64,000 nt of DNA from Candidatus Nanohalarchaeota archaeon (GTDB taxonomy: Archaea > Nanohalarchaeota > Nanosalinia > Nanosalinales > Nanosalinaceae): NCBI GenBank assembly GCA_022729235.1, contig JALDAJ010000001.1, forward strand, positions 762,442 to 826,441. Direction: 5' to 3'. Shown piece after piece: positions 1 through 7,666 of the stretch. A program made the position numbers and the translations under genes. Under the pieces are notes generated by a model. It had not been told where the DNA came from, did no database searches, and saw only the letters and a program-made list of their open reading frames with translations. Each line of letters starts with the position of its first letter. Positions within the stretch are counted from its first letter, which is position 1.

Positions 1-2
1 AT

Positions 3-656
3 GGGCTAATTGGGCAATCTAAAACGCTGGGTAAAGTGTGCTTAGCCGTACCTCTTATAGCAGGAATCAAAGGTTATGAGGCGCTAACAGGAAACCGAGT
101 GTTTGATGAAGAAGGTTATAACGGCATCTATGCCAGAGAAGATATTGGCGAACTGGAAGTTTTGAAAGCAGATATGGAGGCAAGATTCCTGCCAACTGAT
201 TTAGAAGAAGAATACCTTTGGGAAACAGACTCTGAGAAAGCTATTAACTTAATTGAACGCTCTAATAGAATGGCAGATTACATATTTAATGTATCGGACT
301 CCGAAGAGGTACGTGCTATTGTAGGAGGAGCTCACTATCCCTTTGTCATGGATAGACTTCAGGAATACAAGGAGGGAGAAAGAAATCAAGAGATTGAGTT
401 CGATATTTACACAGTGAATTTGGAGCCGGAAAGACCTGCAGCAATAAGCTTGGCTTCAGGCCTAATATCAGCTTACTTTTTATCACAGGGAGAGATGAGA
501 GCTGCCAAGGCTTTTGGAGGAATTTCGGCTCTTTCAGGTACGATGGCCGGAGTCTCATACTGGGCTTCCTCAACGCTGAAGACCGTGACAAATGATATGC
601 AGAACTCTCAAGTACCGGATTCACATTTATACGCCGAAGGTTATATCGAGGAGTAA
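3..656 (+). CDS. TraB/PrgY-like membrane protein, 5' end outside window
   Basis: The frame is open to the left edge, so the gene starts upstream; the first in-window start-like codon is a GTG at 36. The segment RMADYIFNV...VGGAHY (about 90-115 residues into the fragment) resembles the C-terminal half of the TraB/PrgY/GumN fold, where a short helix with Arg precedes a strand ending in G-x-x-H. Two hydrophobic stretches follow (about residues 145-160 and 170-190), as in archaeal TraB proteins with a membrane-bound C-terminus. The N-terminal GxxH half that would settle the family is missing. Family assignment is inference from a short motif; a protein at 49751-51007 has a similar AGAQH segment. 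Confidence 0.5.
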   Translation, partial: GLIGQSKTLGKVCLAVPLIAGIKGYEALTGNRVFDEEGYNGIYAREDIGELEVLKADMEARFLPTDLEEEYLWETDSEKAINLIERSNRMADYIFNVSDSEEVRAIVGGAHYPFVMDRLQEYKEGERNQEIEFDIYTVNLEPERPAAISLASGLISAYFLSQGEMRAAKAFGGISALSGTMAGVSYWASSTLKTVTNDMQNSQVPDSHLYAEGYIEE

Positions 657-715
657 AAGGGATTCCGAAATATCTGATTGCGTATCTTTTGATTCTCAAA
701 TCTTGGCTCTGCAAC

Positions 716-1024
716 TCATTCTTCTCCGTGCAGCCTATGTTTCTGCGGGTCGTAGATGTAGTGTTCCCAGAGTTTCTGGAGCTGTGGTAGTGTCATGGTT
801 GCGAGTACGAAGGCGACCGCGGGGACTACAGAGTTGATGAACGGGTCTGGTAGATCGGCGGCGAAGAAGTAGATTACGATCACAATGTATGTCAGGACTG
901 TTATAGCTATTCTTCGTTCCCAGCTGATTTCCCATGCCTTGTCTTTCTCCGCTTTCTTGTTTCTGTCCTTTATCTGTTCTATTTCTTCTTCAAGTCCGTC
1001 AACGCGTTTTTCTAAATCGGCCAT
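716..1024 (-). CDS. Small coiled-coil plus two-TM membrane protein
   Basis: This 102-residue protein begins with a heptad-like charged helix (residues 1-30, MADLEKRVDGLEEEIEQI), followed by a WERRIAI motif and two predicted membrane spans (about 38-56 and 62-80). It ends with a charged tail. The layout, a short coiled coil followed by a two-helix hairpin, suggests an oligomeric small membrane protein with the coil in the cytoplasm. I do not recognise a named family with certainty. It is convergent with the upstream TraB-like gene and lies 60 nt from the next minus-strand gene. Confidence 0.7.
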   Translation of the reverse strand: MADLEKRVDGLEEEIEQIKDRNKKAEKDKAWEISWERRIAITVLTYIVIVIYFFAADLPDPFINSVVPAVAFVLATMTLPQLQKLWEHYIYDPQKHRLHGEE

Positions 1025-1084
1025 ATTAATTTCTGTTGAACTTCTCTCTAATAATATTTTTTAGTGGTTTGTCCTGTTACGGGG

Positions 1085-1603
1085 TCATTCTGTGTTTTTC
1101 GTGTATGTAGTGAAGCTGGTATCTTCGCGCAGGTAGAAGTCTATGGTTCTCTTGAGTTCGTGGTAGGAGATGTTTCTCTGTGAGACATATGTCTCGGTTC
1201 TGTCCTGGATCAGGTGGTTCTGTTTCAGGAAGTCCCAGTGGTCGATCCTGTCTGAGAGGTAGTTGTCTCCTATTTCTTCTAGTTTATCCTTGACTGGTCT
1301 CTCCAAGTATCTCTCTATAAGGTCAGGTTCTTCCTCGATATCGACTTCTATGAAAAGTCTTTGCTCGCAGTACGAACCGCCTACCTGGACAAGGTGTTTG
1401 ATCCTGACTTCTTCCAGATTTTCGTATTCCGGGAGGTCTTGCAGATTGAATCGTCCCTCCAACCTTTCAAGAAGCTCTCTGTAATCTACGTCCTCTGCTT
1501 CATAGCTGCCAGGAAATACTTCCTCTAGGTCGGTCTCTAGATTTGCTGCCGGGTTACGTATGTATATATCTGAGTCTTTGCGAAAACCTCGTGAATGCTT
1601 CAT
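1085..1603 (-). CDS. Hypothetical acidic protein, 172 aa
   Basis: This is an acidic, soluble protein with no signal peptide or membrane span and no motif I recognise. Its codon use and acidity match the neighbours, and it occupies an otherwise empty stretch, which supports it as real. The middle (about residues 60-95) alternates strands and charged turns, including a Cys in VGGSYCEQRLFIEVD. Function unknown. The start is the first ATG, about 60 nt from the end of the start-less ORF upstream. Confidence 0.65.
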   Translation of the reverse strand: MKHSRGFRKDSDIYIRNPAANLETDLEEVFPGSYEAEDVDYRELLERLEGRFNLQDLPEYENLEEVRIKHLVQVGGSYCEQRLFIEVDIEEEPDLIERYLERPVKDKLEEIGDNYLSDRIDHWDFLKQNHLIQDRTETYVSQRNISYHELKRTIDFYLREDTSFTTYTKNTE

Positions 1604-1663
1604 TTTGCCGGGTAAGAAGTTCTATCGCTTGGTTTCTATCCTGTCTGAACTGCCGCGTTACCT

Positions 1664-2059
1664 TTAAATAGAGAAATTACGTAGGAGTGAATTCAGCCAT
1701 GATGAATCATCCAGAGCGCTCTTAAGCTCATTGATTGTCTCTTCTTCGTAAGGACCGAGAGATATTGTTCCCGTGTATTCTCTATTCTGTCCGTTGTCCT
1801 GTACATGTAGTTTGTCGTGTCGATCAGGGTCATCGGTTTCTCTGACCTCTGCATAGAGCCAGCCATCTCTAGGTGAATAGTCGAGGAATAGAGAAGAAGG
1901 GATTTCGCCGGTCCGATCTGGGACTAGGATACTATGTAGTGTAGGGAAGTCTATAGTTCCTTCTGCTTCAGTTTTATAGGTTTCAGTTGTATGGTCTTGG
2001 GTATAGTCTTGGGATATTTCGATCTCCTTTCTGCTCCCTCTCCCCTGGGAAAAAGTACT
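1664..2059 (-). pseudogene. Open frame of 132 codons with no ATG, GTG or TTG start
   Basis: Reading the minus strand gives an uninterrupted frame between a stop at 2060-2062 and a TAA at 1664-1666. The product looks like a real acidic protein of this genome: it contains SLFLDYSPRDGWLYAEVRET and ends in a helical segment and LLRNFSI. No ATG, GTG or TTG occurs anywhere in the frame before the conserved-looking body. An AAAGGAG stretch abuts an ATC codon, but at zero spacing. It lies 10 nt after the trm1 stop on the same strand. Either the gene lost its 5' end, or initiation is non-canonical or coupled to trm1 termination. Family unknown. Confidence 0.5.
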
Positions 2060-2069
2060 TTACATTTGT

Positions 2070-3161
2070 TTATGTATGTTTGCGTATAATCTCTTTCACA
2101 TCTTCTATCGGTGCGTCAGTTCGGAAACCAGTCGGCGAGAAGTGAGTCCTAGACACAGGATAGCCTTTCCCATCTATAGCTTCTATTACGAGGTCCCGTT
2201 TCGGCACTTCGATGTCCATGACTGAGGCGAGCTCGTGGAGGTCGTAGAACGGCGTGACTATCTCCGCCTCGCTGTCAATATGCTCCAGGAGTTCCAGCGA
2301 GTCTTCCCAGTCCTCTGGCATCTCCTCCAGCATTCTGGAAGTGAAGCGCTGGTCTGCGATTTTTCCCGTCCAGAGAGGTCCGGCGACCCGTGTTTCTGAG
2401 TCGCATTCAGGACAGTTTCCGGCACGCTCCAGTTTCCGCCACCTACATTTCGGGCAGAATGAGAGATAACCGATTTTATCCAGCGCGTTATTGGTGCGCT
2501 GTTTCGACTCGGTGACCCGACCCATAACTCGGGAGTAGTGCTGTTCGTGCCAGCAAACTTTTGGGTCGAACTCCTTGTCGAACCGGGCGAAGTTTTCGAA
2601 GACGGCCTTGATGTATATCCTGAGACCTGTCTCGTGCATGAAACTGTTCTTCAATGGCATGGAGGCGTACCGTCTCCTGCAAACCTTTGAGTATGTTCCG
2701 GCTGGCGCCGCGTTATCTGTCGCGGTCAAACCAACGAAGCTTGAATGGGATGCGGCTCTAGCGGTGGAGTCGAGGAAAGATGTGAACGGTCCGAAGGGGT
2801 CGATGTCTATTATGTGCAGATAGTTCCGGTGCTGTGACAGGAAGACATTCGCGTCCTCATTGTAGACCTCTGCCTTGATACCGTTTACTTCGAGACCTTT
2901 CTCTATGCTTTCAATCGCTTCCGGGTTAGTGTCATTCAGGTATACGTTCCCGAGTTCCGAGTACCTGAAACCTCGTATTCCTGATGCTGCGAGGGCATCA
3001 CATATCCTTGGCTCCTCTATATCGACTTCTTCAAGGAAAACCCTGGCGGCGATTATAGACAGGTCGCGGTTGGTCTTCATGTCCTCGTTGTAGAAGACAC
3101 TGGAAGACTTGTCGGGTTCGTCTTCTTCCGGGACGGATATCTCGTATCCTCTTTCTTCCAT
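2070..3161 (-). CDS. trm1: tRNA (guanine(26)-N2)-dimethyltransferase Trm1
   Basis: Trm1 uses S-adenosylmethionine to dimethylate G26 of tRNA. The 363-residue length fits archaeal Trm1. The N-terminal Rossmann domain shows SSVFYNEDMKTNRDLS, the SAM loop DALAASGIRGFRY, and the catalytic DPFGPF (a variant of the usual DPFG[ST]P). The C-terminal half carries a zinc-ribbon pair, CPKC and CPEC, around residues 235-255. The start is the ATG 25-30 nt downstream of a TTTTTAAA box on the minus strand, so the mRNA is probably leaderless. The gene is divergent from the ATPase operon. Confidence 0.95.
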   Translation of the reverse strand: MEERGYEISVPEEDEPDKSSSVFYNEDMKTNRDLSIIAARVFLEEVDIEEPRICDALAASGIRGFRYSELGNVYLNDTNPEAIESIEKGLEVNGIKAEVYNEDANVFLSQHRNYLHIIDIDPFGPFTSFLDSTARAASHSSFVGLTATDNAAPAGTYSKVCRRRYASMPLKNSFMHETGLRIYIKAVFENFARFDKEFDPKVCWHEQHYSRVMGRVTESKQRTNNALDKIGYLSFCPKCRWRKLERAGNCPECDSETRVAGPLWTGKIADQRFTSRMLEEMPEDWEDSLELLEHIDSEAEIVTPFYDLHELASVMDIEVPKRDLVIEAIDGKGYPVSRTHFSPTGFRTDAPIEDVKEIIRKHT

Positions 3162-3185
3162 GCAACTTTGTTGCGATACAAAAAG

Positions 3186-3230
3186 TTTTTAAACCAGAGC
3201 CAGTCTTCCGCATTTAGCAGGGTTTATAAA
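3186..3230. promoter_or_regulatory. Divergent TATA boxes for trm1 and the A-ATPase operon
   Basis: On the minus strand TTTAAAAA (3186-3193) sits about 28 nt before the trm1 ATG, which implies an almost leaderless message. On the plus strand TTTATAAA (3223-3230) sits 33 nt before the atpH ATG, leaving a leader of about ten bases that contains GGAG. The two boxes are only about 35 bp apart. Confidence 0.6.
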
Positions 3231-3262
3231 CCTATCTTCTAATCCTTATCTGGAGATTTTCC

Positions 3263-3580
3263 ATGTCAAATGTTGTCAGTCAAGTCAGGAAAGCCGAGAA
3301 AGACGCGGATTCTATCATCGAAGAGGCGGAGGAAGAAGCCGATAAAATTATAGAAGAAGCGAGGCAGGAAGCCCAGGAGATTATCTCTGGTGCGGAAAAG
3401 AAAGCATCGGAGATGAAGCGAGAAAGAATCGAGCGCTTCAGAGATAAGCTCGAAGAGAAAAAGGAAGAGATAACAGAGGATGGAGAAGATGAAGCTGATG
3501 AGCTCGCGGATAAAGCATCACAGAACAGAGAGGACGCGGTCGAGCTTCTTGTAGCGCAGTTTGAAGAAGAGTTTCTTTGA
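3263..3580 (+). CDS. atpH: A-type ATP synthase subunit H (peripheral stalk)
   Basis: This 105-residue protein is almost entirely a long charged coiled coil (Glu/Lys/Ala heptads, residues 5-90) and is the first gene of the operon. In A-ATPases, subunit H pairs with subunit E to form the peripheral stalks that keep the A3B3 head from turning. Length, composition and position directly before subunit I match. A GGAG lies 8 nt before the ATG. It is followed after 13 nt by atpI. Confidence 0.85.
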   Translation: MSNVVSQVRKAEKDADSIIEEAEEEADKIIEEARQEAQEIISGAEKKASEMKRERIERFRDKLEEKKEEITEDGEDEADELADKASQNREDAVELLVAQFEEEFL

Positions 3581-3593
3581 GGACTAGGTATAT

Positions 3594-5387
3594 ATGGTAA
3601 AACCAGCACAGATGACGAAGGTGTCAGTAACTGGGTCGAAAAACCAGTTACAGAAGGTTATAGATACACTTTATGAACTGGAACTCCTGGATATTGAGGA
3701 CTATGAGGGCGGAGAACTTGAGAAAGGTGAACCGTTTGAAGACGCCGAGGATATCTCAGAACTTCTAGTCGATGTCAGATCGATACTTTCCAAACTACCT
3801 GACAGCGAAGTAGTGGAGGAAAAATCTGTTTCTCTCGGAGATATACAGGAAAACCTTGGAGAGATAAAGAGCGAGGTCGACCGGCTTGAGGACAGGAGAG
3901 ATGAGATAGAGAAGGAACGTTCCCGACTTGAGGACCAGGAAGAGTTTTTCTCCAGGCTAAGAGGCACAGATCTTACTTACGAGGATTTACAGGGGACAGA
4001 TAGTCTTGAGGTCTTCATAGGACGCATGGATGTTGATAGGTTCAAGAAGGAAACAGGTTCAAGTCATGAAATCTTACAGGGTGAGGACTCAGAAATCGTG
4101 TTCTACAGGAGAGAAGATGCTGGTGAGGTAGAGAAAGTTTTGAGGGAGGTAAGTGATGAACAGTATAGTCTTGTTGACACCGATTTCACAGGTACTATAG
4201 AAGAGATACTGCAGGCGATTGAGTACAGGAGAGAAGAACTGGAGGAAGAAATCGATGCGATTGAAGAAGGATTCAAGAACCTTGCAAAAAAATGGGGTGG
4301 CAAACTCGAAAACGCCGAGAGCTTTTTGGCTGAAAAAGTTGAAAAGTCAGAGGCACCTATCCGGTTCGCGACTACAAAGCGGACGTTCATCGCGGAGGGA
4401 TGGGTTCCAACGGACAGTCTTGACCAGTTAAGAAAAAGGCTGAACGAGGAGAATGGAGATAAAATCCATATCGAGACCGAGGAGGGTGAGAACCCGCCGG
4501 TAAAACAGGAGAATAATCAAGTTGTAGAACCCTTTGAAAGCCTCACAGATCTCGTAGATGTTCCAAGGTATAATGAAGTAGATCCTTCTTTCCTGATCTT
4601 ACTTACGTTCCCGCTGTTCTTCGGAATGATGATCGGTGACGCGGGATACGGCATATCGAGTGCTATAGTATTCTTTGCAGGTATGAAGATGTTCCCAAAG
4701 GCGTCAGAATTATTCAAGGCGTTGCTTTGGACTTCCGCAGCGACGCTTTTGTTCGGACTGCTTTACGGCGAAATGTTTGGGTTCCGGATTTACGAGTCGC
4801 CGTTCTACCGTGCCTACTACTGGACAGAAATCCTTTACCTGACGGTGCTGATAGGGCTGGCGCACGTTAACCTGGCGCTGCTTATAGGTGCTTATAACGA
4901 ATACGTCAGGCACGGACTGCTCGCTGCTGTGTATGAAAAAATATCCTGGATACTGCTCCAGGCAGCCTTAGTTGCAGGATACCTTACAGGTGTACTGTAC
5001 GGTTCAACGGCGGGCTGGGGAGTGTTGCTCGGTTTAGGAGTTCCCTCGCTGATGATGCTTTACAAGGGAGAGGGGATTGCAGGCATCGTTGAGATACCTG
5101 CCCTGATATCAAATATACTGTCCTACCTGAGGCTTTTCGGGGTCTGCATGGCGGCATACACGCTTGCAGGTACTGCAAACGCGATTGCAAGCCCTGCGTA
5201 CGCGTCAGGGACTCTTATGGGTATAGTAGCAGGAACACTGATCCTGATGGTAGGGCACACGATACTAACGTTCATCAAAATCATGGAAGGCTTCATACAG
5301 GGAATCCGTCTCCACTACGTGGAGATGTTCGGATGGTTCTTTGAAGGCGGTGGAAGAAAATACGCGCCGTTTGGAGCCGATAGATAA
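3594..5387 (+). CDS. atpI: A-type ATP synthase subunit I (a subunit, ion channel)
   Basis: This 597-residue membrane subunit forms the ion half-channels against the rotor ring. Residues 1-330 are cytosolic with coiled coils (about 85-125 and 205-235). From about residue 335 there are seven or eight membrane spans, beginning with LILLTFPLFFGMMIGDAGYG. The functionally essential arginine lies in NILSYLRLFGV, the conserved motif of the penultimate spans. The C-terminal YVEMFGWFFEGGGRKYAPF is the family signature. It is 28 nt before atpK, and the operon context is complete. Confidence 0.95.
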   Translation: MVKPAQMTKVSVTGSKNQLQKVIDTLYELELLDIEDYEGGELEKGEPFEDAEDISELLVDVRSILSKLPDSEVVEEKSVSLGDIQENLGEIKSEVDRLEDRRDEIEKERSRLEDQEEFFSRLRGTDLTYEDLQGTDSLEVFIGRMDVDRFKKETGSSHEILQGEDSEIVFYRREDAGEVEKVLREVSDEQYSLVDTDFTGTIEEILQAIEYRREELEEEIDAIEEGFKNLAKKWGGKLENAESFLAEKVEKSEAPIRFATTKRTFIAEGWVPTDSLDQLRKRLNEENGDKIHIETEEGENPPVKQENNQVVEPFESLTDLVDVPRYNEVDPSFLILLTFPLFFGMMIGDAGYGISSAIVFFAGMKMFPKASELFKALLWTSAATLLFGLLYGEMFGFRIYESPFYRAYYWTEILYLTVLIGLAHVNLALLIGAYNEYVRHGLLAAVYEKISWILLQAALVAGYLTGVLYGSTAGWGVLLGLGVPSLMMLYKGEGIAGIVEIPALISNILSYLRLFGVCMAAYTLAGTANAIASPAYASGTLMGIVAGTLILMVGHTILTFIKIMEGFIQGIRLHYVEMFGWFFEGGGRKYAPFGADR

Positions 5388-5415
5388 AAAATATTATCGA
5401 GGTGAAAAATCAACA

Positions 5416-5634
5416 ATGGCAGTAGAAGGACTAACCGCGATCGGTGCAGGACTAGCAATCGGACTTACAGGATTAGCAACAGCATGGGCTCAGGCAAAGA
5501 TCGGAAGCGCTGGAGTAGGTGCACTAGCTGAAGACGACAGTATCTTCGGTAAAGTGCTCGTACTGACAGCACTCCCGGAGACCATGATTATCCTGGGACT
5601 GGTTGTAGCACTGGTTGTGGCAGGATTCATATAG
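5416..5634 (+). CDS. atpK: A-type ATP synthase subunit K (c rotor proteolipid)
   Basis: The rotor subunit is a single hairpin of two membrane helices, 72 residues. Helix 1 is glycine-rich (IGAGLAIGLTGLATAWAQAKIG) and helix 2 contains LPETMIILGLV, whose Glu is the ion-binding carboxylate. The start is the ATG at 5416, preceded by GAGGTGA at a good distance. An upstream in-frame start would overlap atpI and add an implausible charged N-terminus. It is followed by a stable hairpin and a fresh promoter-like box, consistent with the need for many more copies than its operon partners. Confidence 0.95.
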   Translation: MAVEGLTAIGAGLAIGLTGLATAWAQAKIGSAGVGALAEDDSIFGKVLVLTALPETMIILGLVVALVVAGFI

Positions 5635-5645
5635 AAAACCCCAAA

Positions 5646-5663
5646 GCGGGCCGCAAGGCCCGT
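5646..5663 (+). terminator. GNRA hairpin between atpK and atpE
   Basis: CGGGCC-GCAA-GGCCCG forms a six-pair GC stem with a GCAA tetraloop, extended by one G-U pair, 11 nt after the atpK stop. It has only a weak T-tract after it, so it may act as a 3' stabiliser or processing point rather than a strict terminator. Confidence 0.6.
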
Positions 5664-5672
5664 TCACACTTA

Positions 5673-5680
5673 ATTTATAC
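5673..5680 (+). promoter_or_regulatory. TATA-like box before atpE
   Basis: ATTTATAC lies 33 nt before the atpE ATG in the only sizeable gap of the operon. With the hairpin just upstream it suggests a second transcript start, dividing H-I-K from E onwards. An AAGGTGA Shine-Dalgarno follows at about 5697-5703. Confidence 0.45.
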
Positions 5681-5712
5681 CACATAACAAGACACAAGGT
5701 GAAACAAATACT

Positions 5713-6243
5713 ATGGGACTCGAAGAAGTCACAGACGACATCCTGAACGAGGCAGAGCAAAAGTCGAACCAGCTCGTCAAGGAAGCGAGAGCTGAAGCCG
5801 AGAGCATCAGGGAAGAAGCTGAAGAAAAAGCAGAGAGAATCAAACAAGAGGCGGAAGAAGAAGTAGAAGAGAAAAAAGAATCCCTGGAGAAGAAAGCACT
5901 CTCAGGTGCACGGATGAAAGCCCGGGAGATAAAGCTCAGGGAGAAACAGAAACAGCTCGACGAAGTGTTCGAGAACTTCCGTGAAGAACTGGAAGACCTC
6001 GATGCGAGTGAAAGAGAAGAATTCGTAGACAGGTGTATAGAGAAAGCCGGTTTCGATGTCGGAACTGTGAAAGGTTCAGCAGAATTCGAGGATGCAGTAG
6101 ACATGGAGTTTGAAGAGAAAGAAATTGACGGGATTATACTTGAATCAGAAGACGGTGAGAGACGGATGGACTTCACATTCGATCGCATCGCCAGGAACTA
6201 CCGTGAAAACCTGAGGAAAGACGTGGCAGAGGTGCTGTTTTAG
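5713..6243 (+). CDS. atpE: A-type ATP synthase subunit E (peripheral stalk)
   Basis: This 176-residue protein has a long N-terminal coiled coil (residues 1-95, rich in EEAEEKAERIKQEAEEE-type heptads) and a globular C-terminus ending in FDRIARNYRENLRKDVAEVLF, the typical subunit E tail that binds the A3B3 head. It pairs with subunit H. The gap to atpC is only 5 nt, so the two are probably translated together. Confidence 0.93.
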   Translation: MGLEEVTDDILNEAEQKSNQLVKEARAEAESIREEAEEKAERIKQEAEEEVEEKKESLEKKALSGARMKAREIKLREKQKQLDEVFENFREELEDLDASEREEFVDRCIEKAGFDVGTVKGSAEFEDAVDMEFEEKEIDGIILESEDGERRMDFTFDRIARNYRENLRKDVAEVLF

Positions 6244-6248
6244 AGACA

Positions 6249-7247
6249 ATGAACATCAAATTATCTTTCGCAGACTACACCTACACAAATGCGCGTGTAA
6301 GCGCGAAGCGCGCCAAACTCCTCGATAAAGGAGACTACGAGAATCTCCTCAAGATGCAGTCGAATGAGATCGCAAGAAACCTGGAAGAAGAGGACTATCG
6401 ACAGGAGATTAACGAACTTGGGTCCCGGTATGAAGGCGTTGAACTTGTAGAGCTGGCGTTGAACAGGAACCTTTCAAGGACACTATCCCACCTGCTGGAG
6501 CTGGCGCCGGAAGAACTTGAAGAGGTTCTCAAGACCTACCTCAGAAGGTATGATATAAAGAGCCTGAAAAGACTGCTCCGGTGGAAGAAATCAGGACACG
6601 AGATAGATATCCAGGACATGATGGTGCCTGCAGGCGATCTGGACTACGAAGAACTGGAAGAACTCGCTGAGAAGGAGTTCCATGATATAATAGATGCTAT
6701 ACACTTCAAGGACTCCAGGGTTGACTACCAGAGTTACCTTGAAGGAAAAAAGGAGCTTCCCGAGATAGAAAAAGCTCTTGACCAGGCATACTTCGATGAA
6801 CTGGAGATGCTGGCGTCAAGAGCAGGAAGCCGGCAGTTCAGGAAGTTCGTGGAGAAGGAGATGAAGCATGAGAACCTGAGAACAGTTCTGAGACTGAAGA
6901 AGTATGGTTTCGATTACGATGAGACCCGGGAATACCTGTTCTCTGACGGTGACAGAAGGGTCGAAGAAGTTGCGAGAGCAGGGAGTATGGAAGATGCGCT
7001 CAATATAGTACGGAAGGAGGAGAAAGTGGACGGAGACAACCTGGAAGAGATAGAGCACGCCCTGGAGACCCGTCGACTGGAGGAGGCGCTCAAGATGGCG
7101 CACGCTGAACCGCTCGGTATAACGCCTATACTCGGATACGTAATCGCAAAAATCGTCGAGGTAAGAAATCTCAGGGTGCTCATGCGTGCGAAAGAGACCG
7201 AGATCCAAAAAACAGAGGATATCAGGCAGAGTTTGGTGACAGCATAA
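6249..7247 (+). CDS. atpC: A-type ATP synthase subunit C (rotor-shaft adaptor)
   Basis: Subunit C (V-ATPase d homologue) is a funnel that sits on the rotor ring and receives the central shaft. The protein is 332 residues, all-helical and acidic, beginning with DYTYTNARVSAKRAKLL and ending with HAEPLGITPILGYVIAKIVEVRNLRVLMRAKE, the signature C-terminal stretch of the family. Its TAA shares a base with the atpF ATG, indicating translational coupling. Confidence 0.95.
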   Translation: MNIKLSFADYTYTNARVSAKRAKLLDKGDYENLLKMQSNEIARNLEEEDYRQEINELGSRYEGVELVELALNRNLSRTLSHLLELAPEELEEVLKTYLRRYDIKSLKRLLRWKKSGHEIDIQDMMVPAGDLDYEELEELAEKEFHDIIDAIHFKDSRVDYQSYLEGKKELPEIEKALDQAYFDELEMLASRAGSRQFRKFVEKEMKHENLRTVLRLKKYGFDYDETREYLFSDGDRRVEEVARAGSMEDALNIVRKEEKVDGDNLEEIEHALETRRLEEALKMAHAEPLGITPILGYVIAKIVEVRNLRVLMRAKETEIQKTEDIRQSLVTA

Positions 7248-7549
7248 TGGATGAAAAGAAAAGTATCGCGGTGATAGGTGACAGTGACTTCACAACCGGT
7301 TTCAGGCTGGCAGGAGTCCGGAAAATATTCGGCGACGAAGACTACGCAGAAACTATCCAGGAACTTGTTTCGAGAGATGACATAGGCATAATAGTCGCTG
7401 AGCAGGAAGATATCCGGGAACTACCAGAACGTATACAGAAACAGGTACAGGAATCAGTTGACCCGGTCGTAGTCGCGTTATCAGAATCAGGTACTACAGA
7501 GCAGATTAATGAAAAAATCCGGAAAGTTATCGGGGCAGACATAACGTAA
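7247..7549 (+). CDS. atpF: A-type ATP synthase subunit F (central stalk)
   Basis: This 100-residue protein begins SIAVIGDSDFTTGFRLAG, the CheY-like Rossmann start of subunit F, with the strand DDIGIIVAEQEDI in the middle. Subunit F binds subunit D in the central shaft and modulates coupling. It overlaps the end of atpC by one base. Confidence 0.95.
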   Translation: MDEKKSIAVIGDSDFTTGFRLAGVRKIFGDEDYAETIQELVSRDDIGIIVAEQEDIRELPERIQKQVQESVDPVVVALSESGTTEQINEKIRKVIGADIT

Positions 7550-7576
7550 TCTATACTATCAAGGTGAACAACTAAA

Positions 7577-7666
7577 ATGACAGAACAGACCACAGCTCAG
7601 CAGCAAGACGCTGACGAAAAGCAAAGCTTTTCTAAGACAACAAGAACTCGCGGAGGCGATTTCTGA
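7577..7666 (+). CDS. 29-residue ORF between atpF and atpA
   Basis: A small frame encodes a hydrophilic peptide ([20 protein letters not shown] and nine more residues ending GGDF). It has its own AAGGTGA Shine-Dalgarno nine bases upstream, and its TGA overlaps the ATG of atpA as TGATG. The GGAGG that serves atpA lies inside its last codons. That arrangement makes it a candidate short coupling peptide setting atpA translation. I know of no homologue. It could be a chance frame, but the ribosome site and overlap are both good. Confidence 0.5.
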   Translation: MTEQTTAQQQDADEKQSFSKTTRTRGGDF

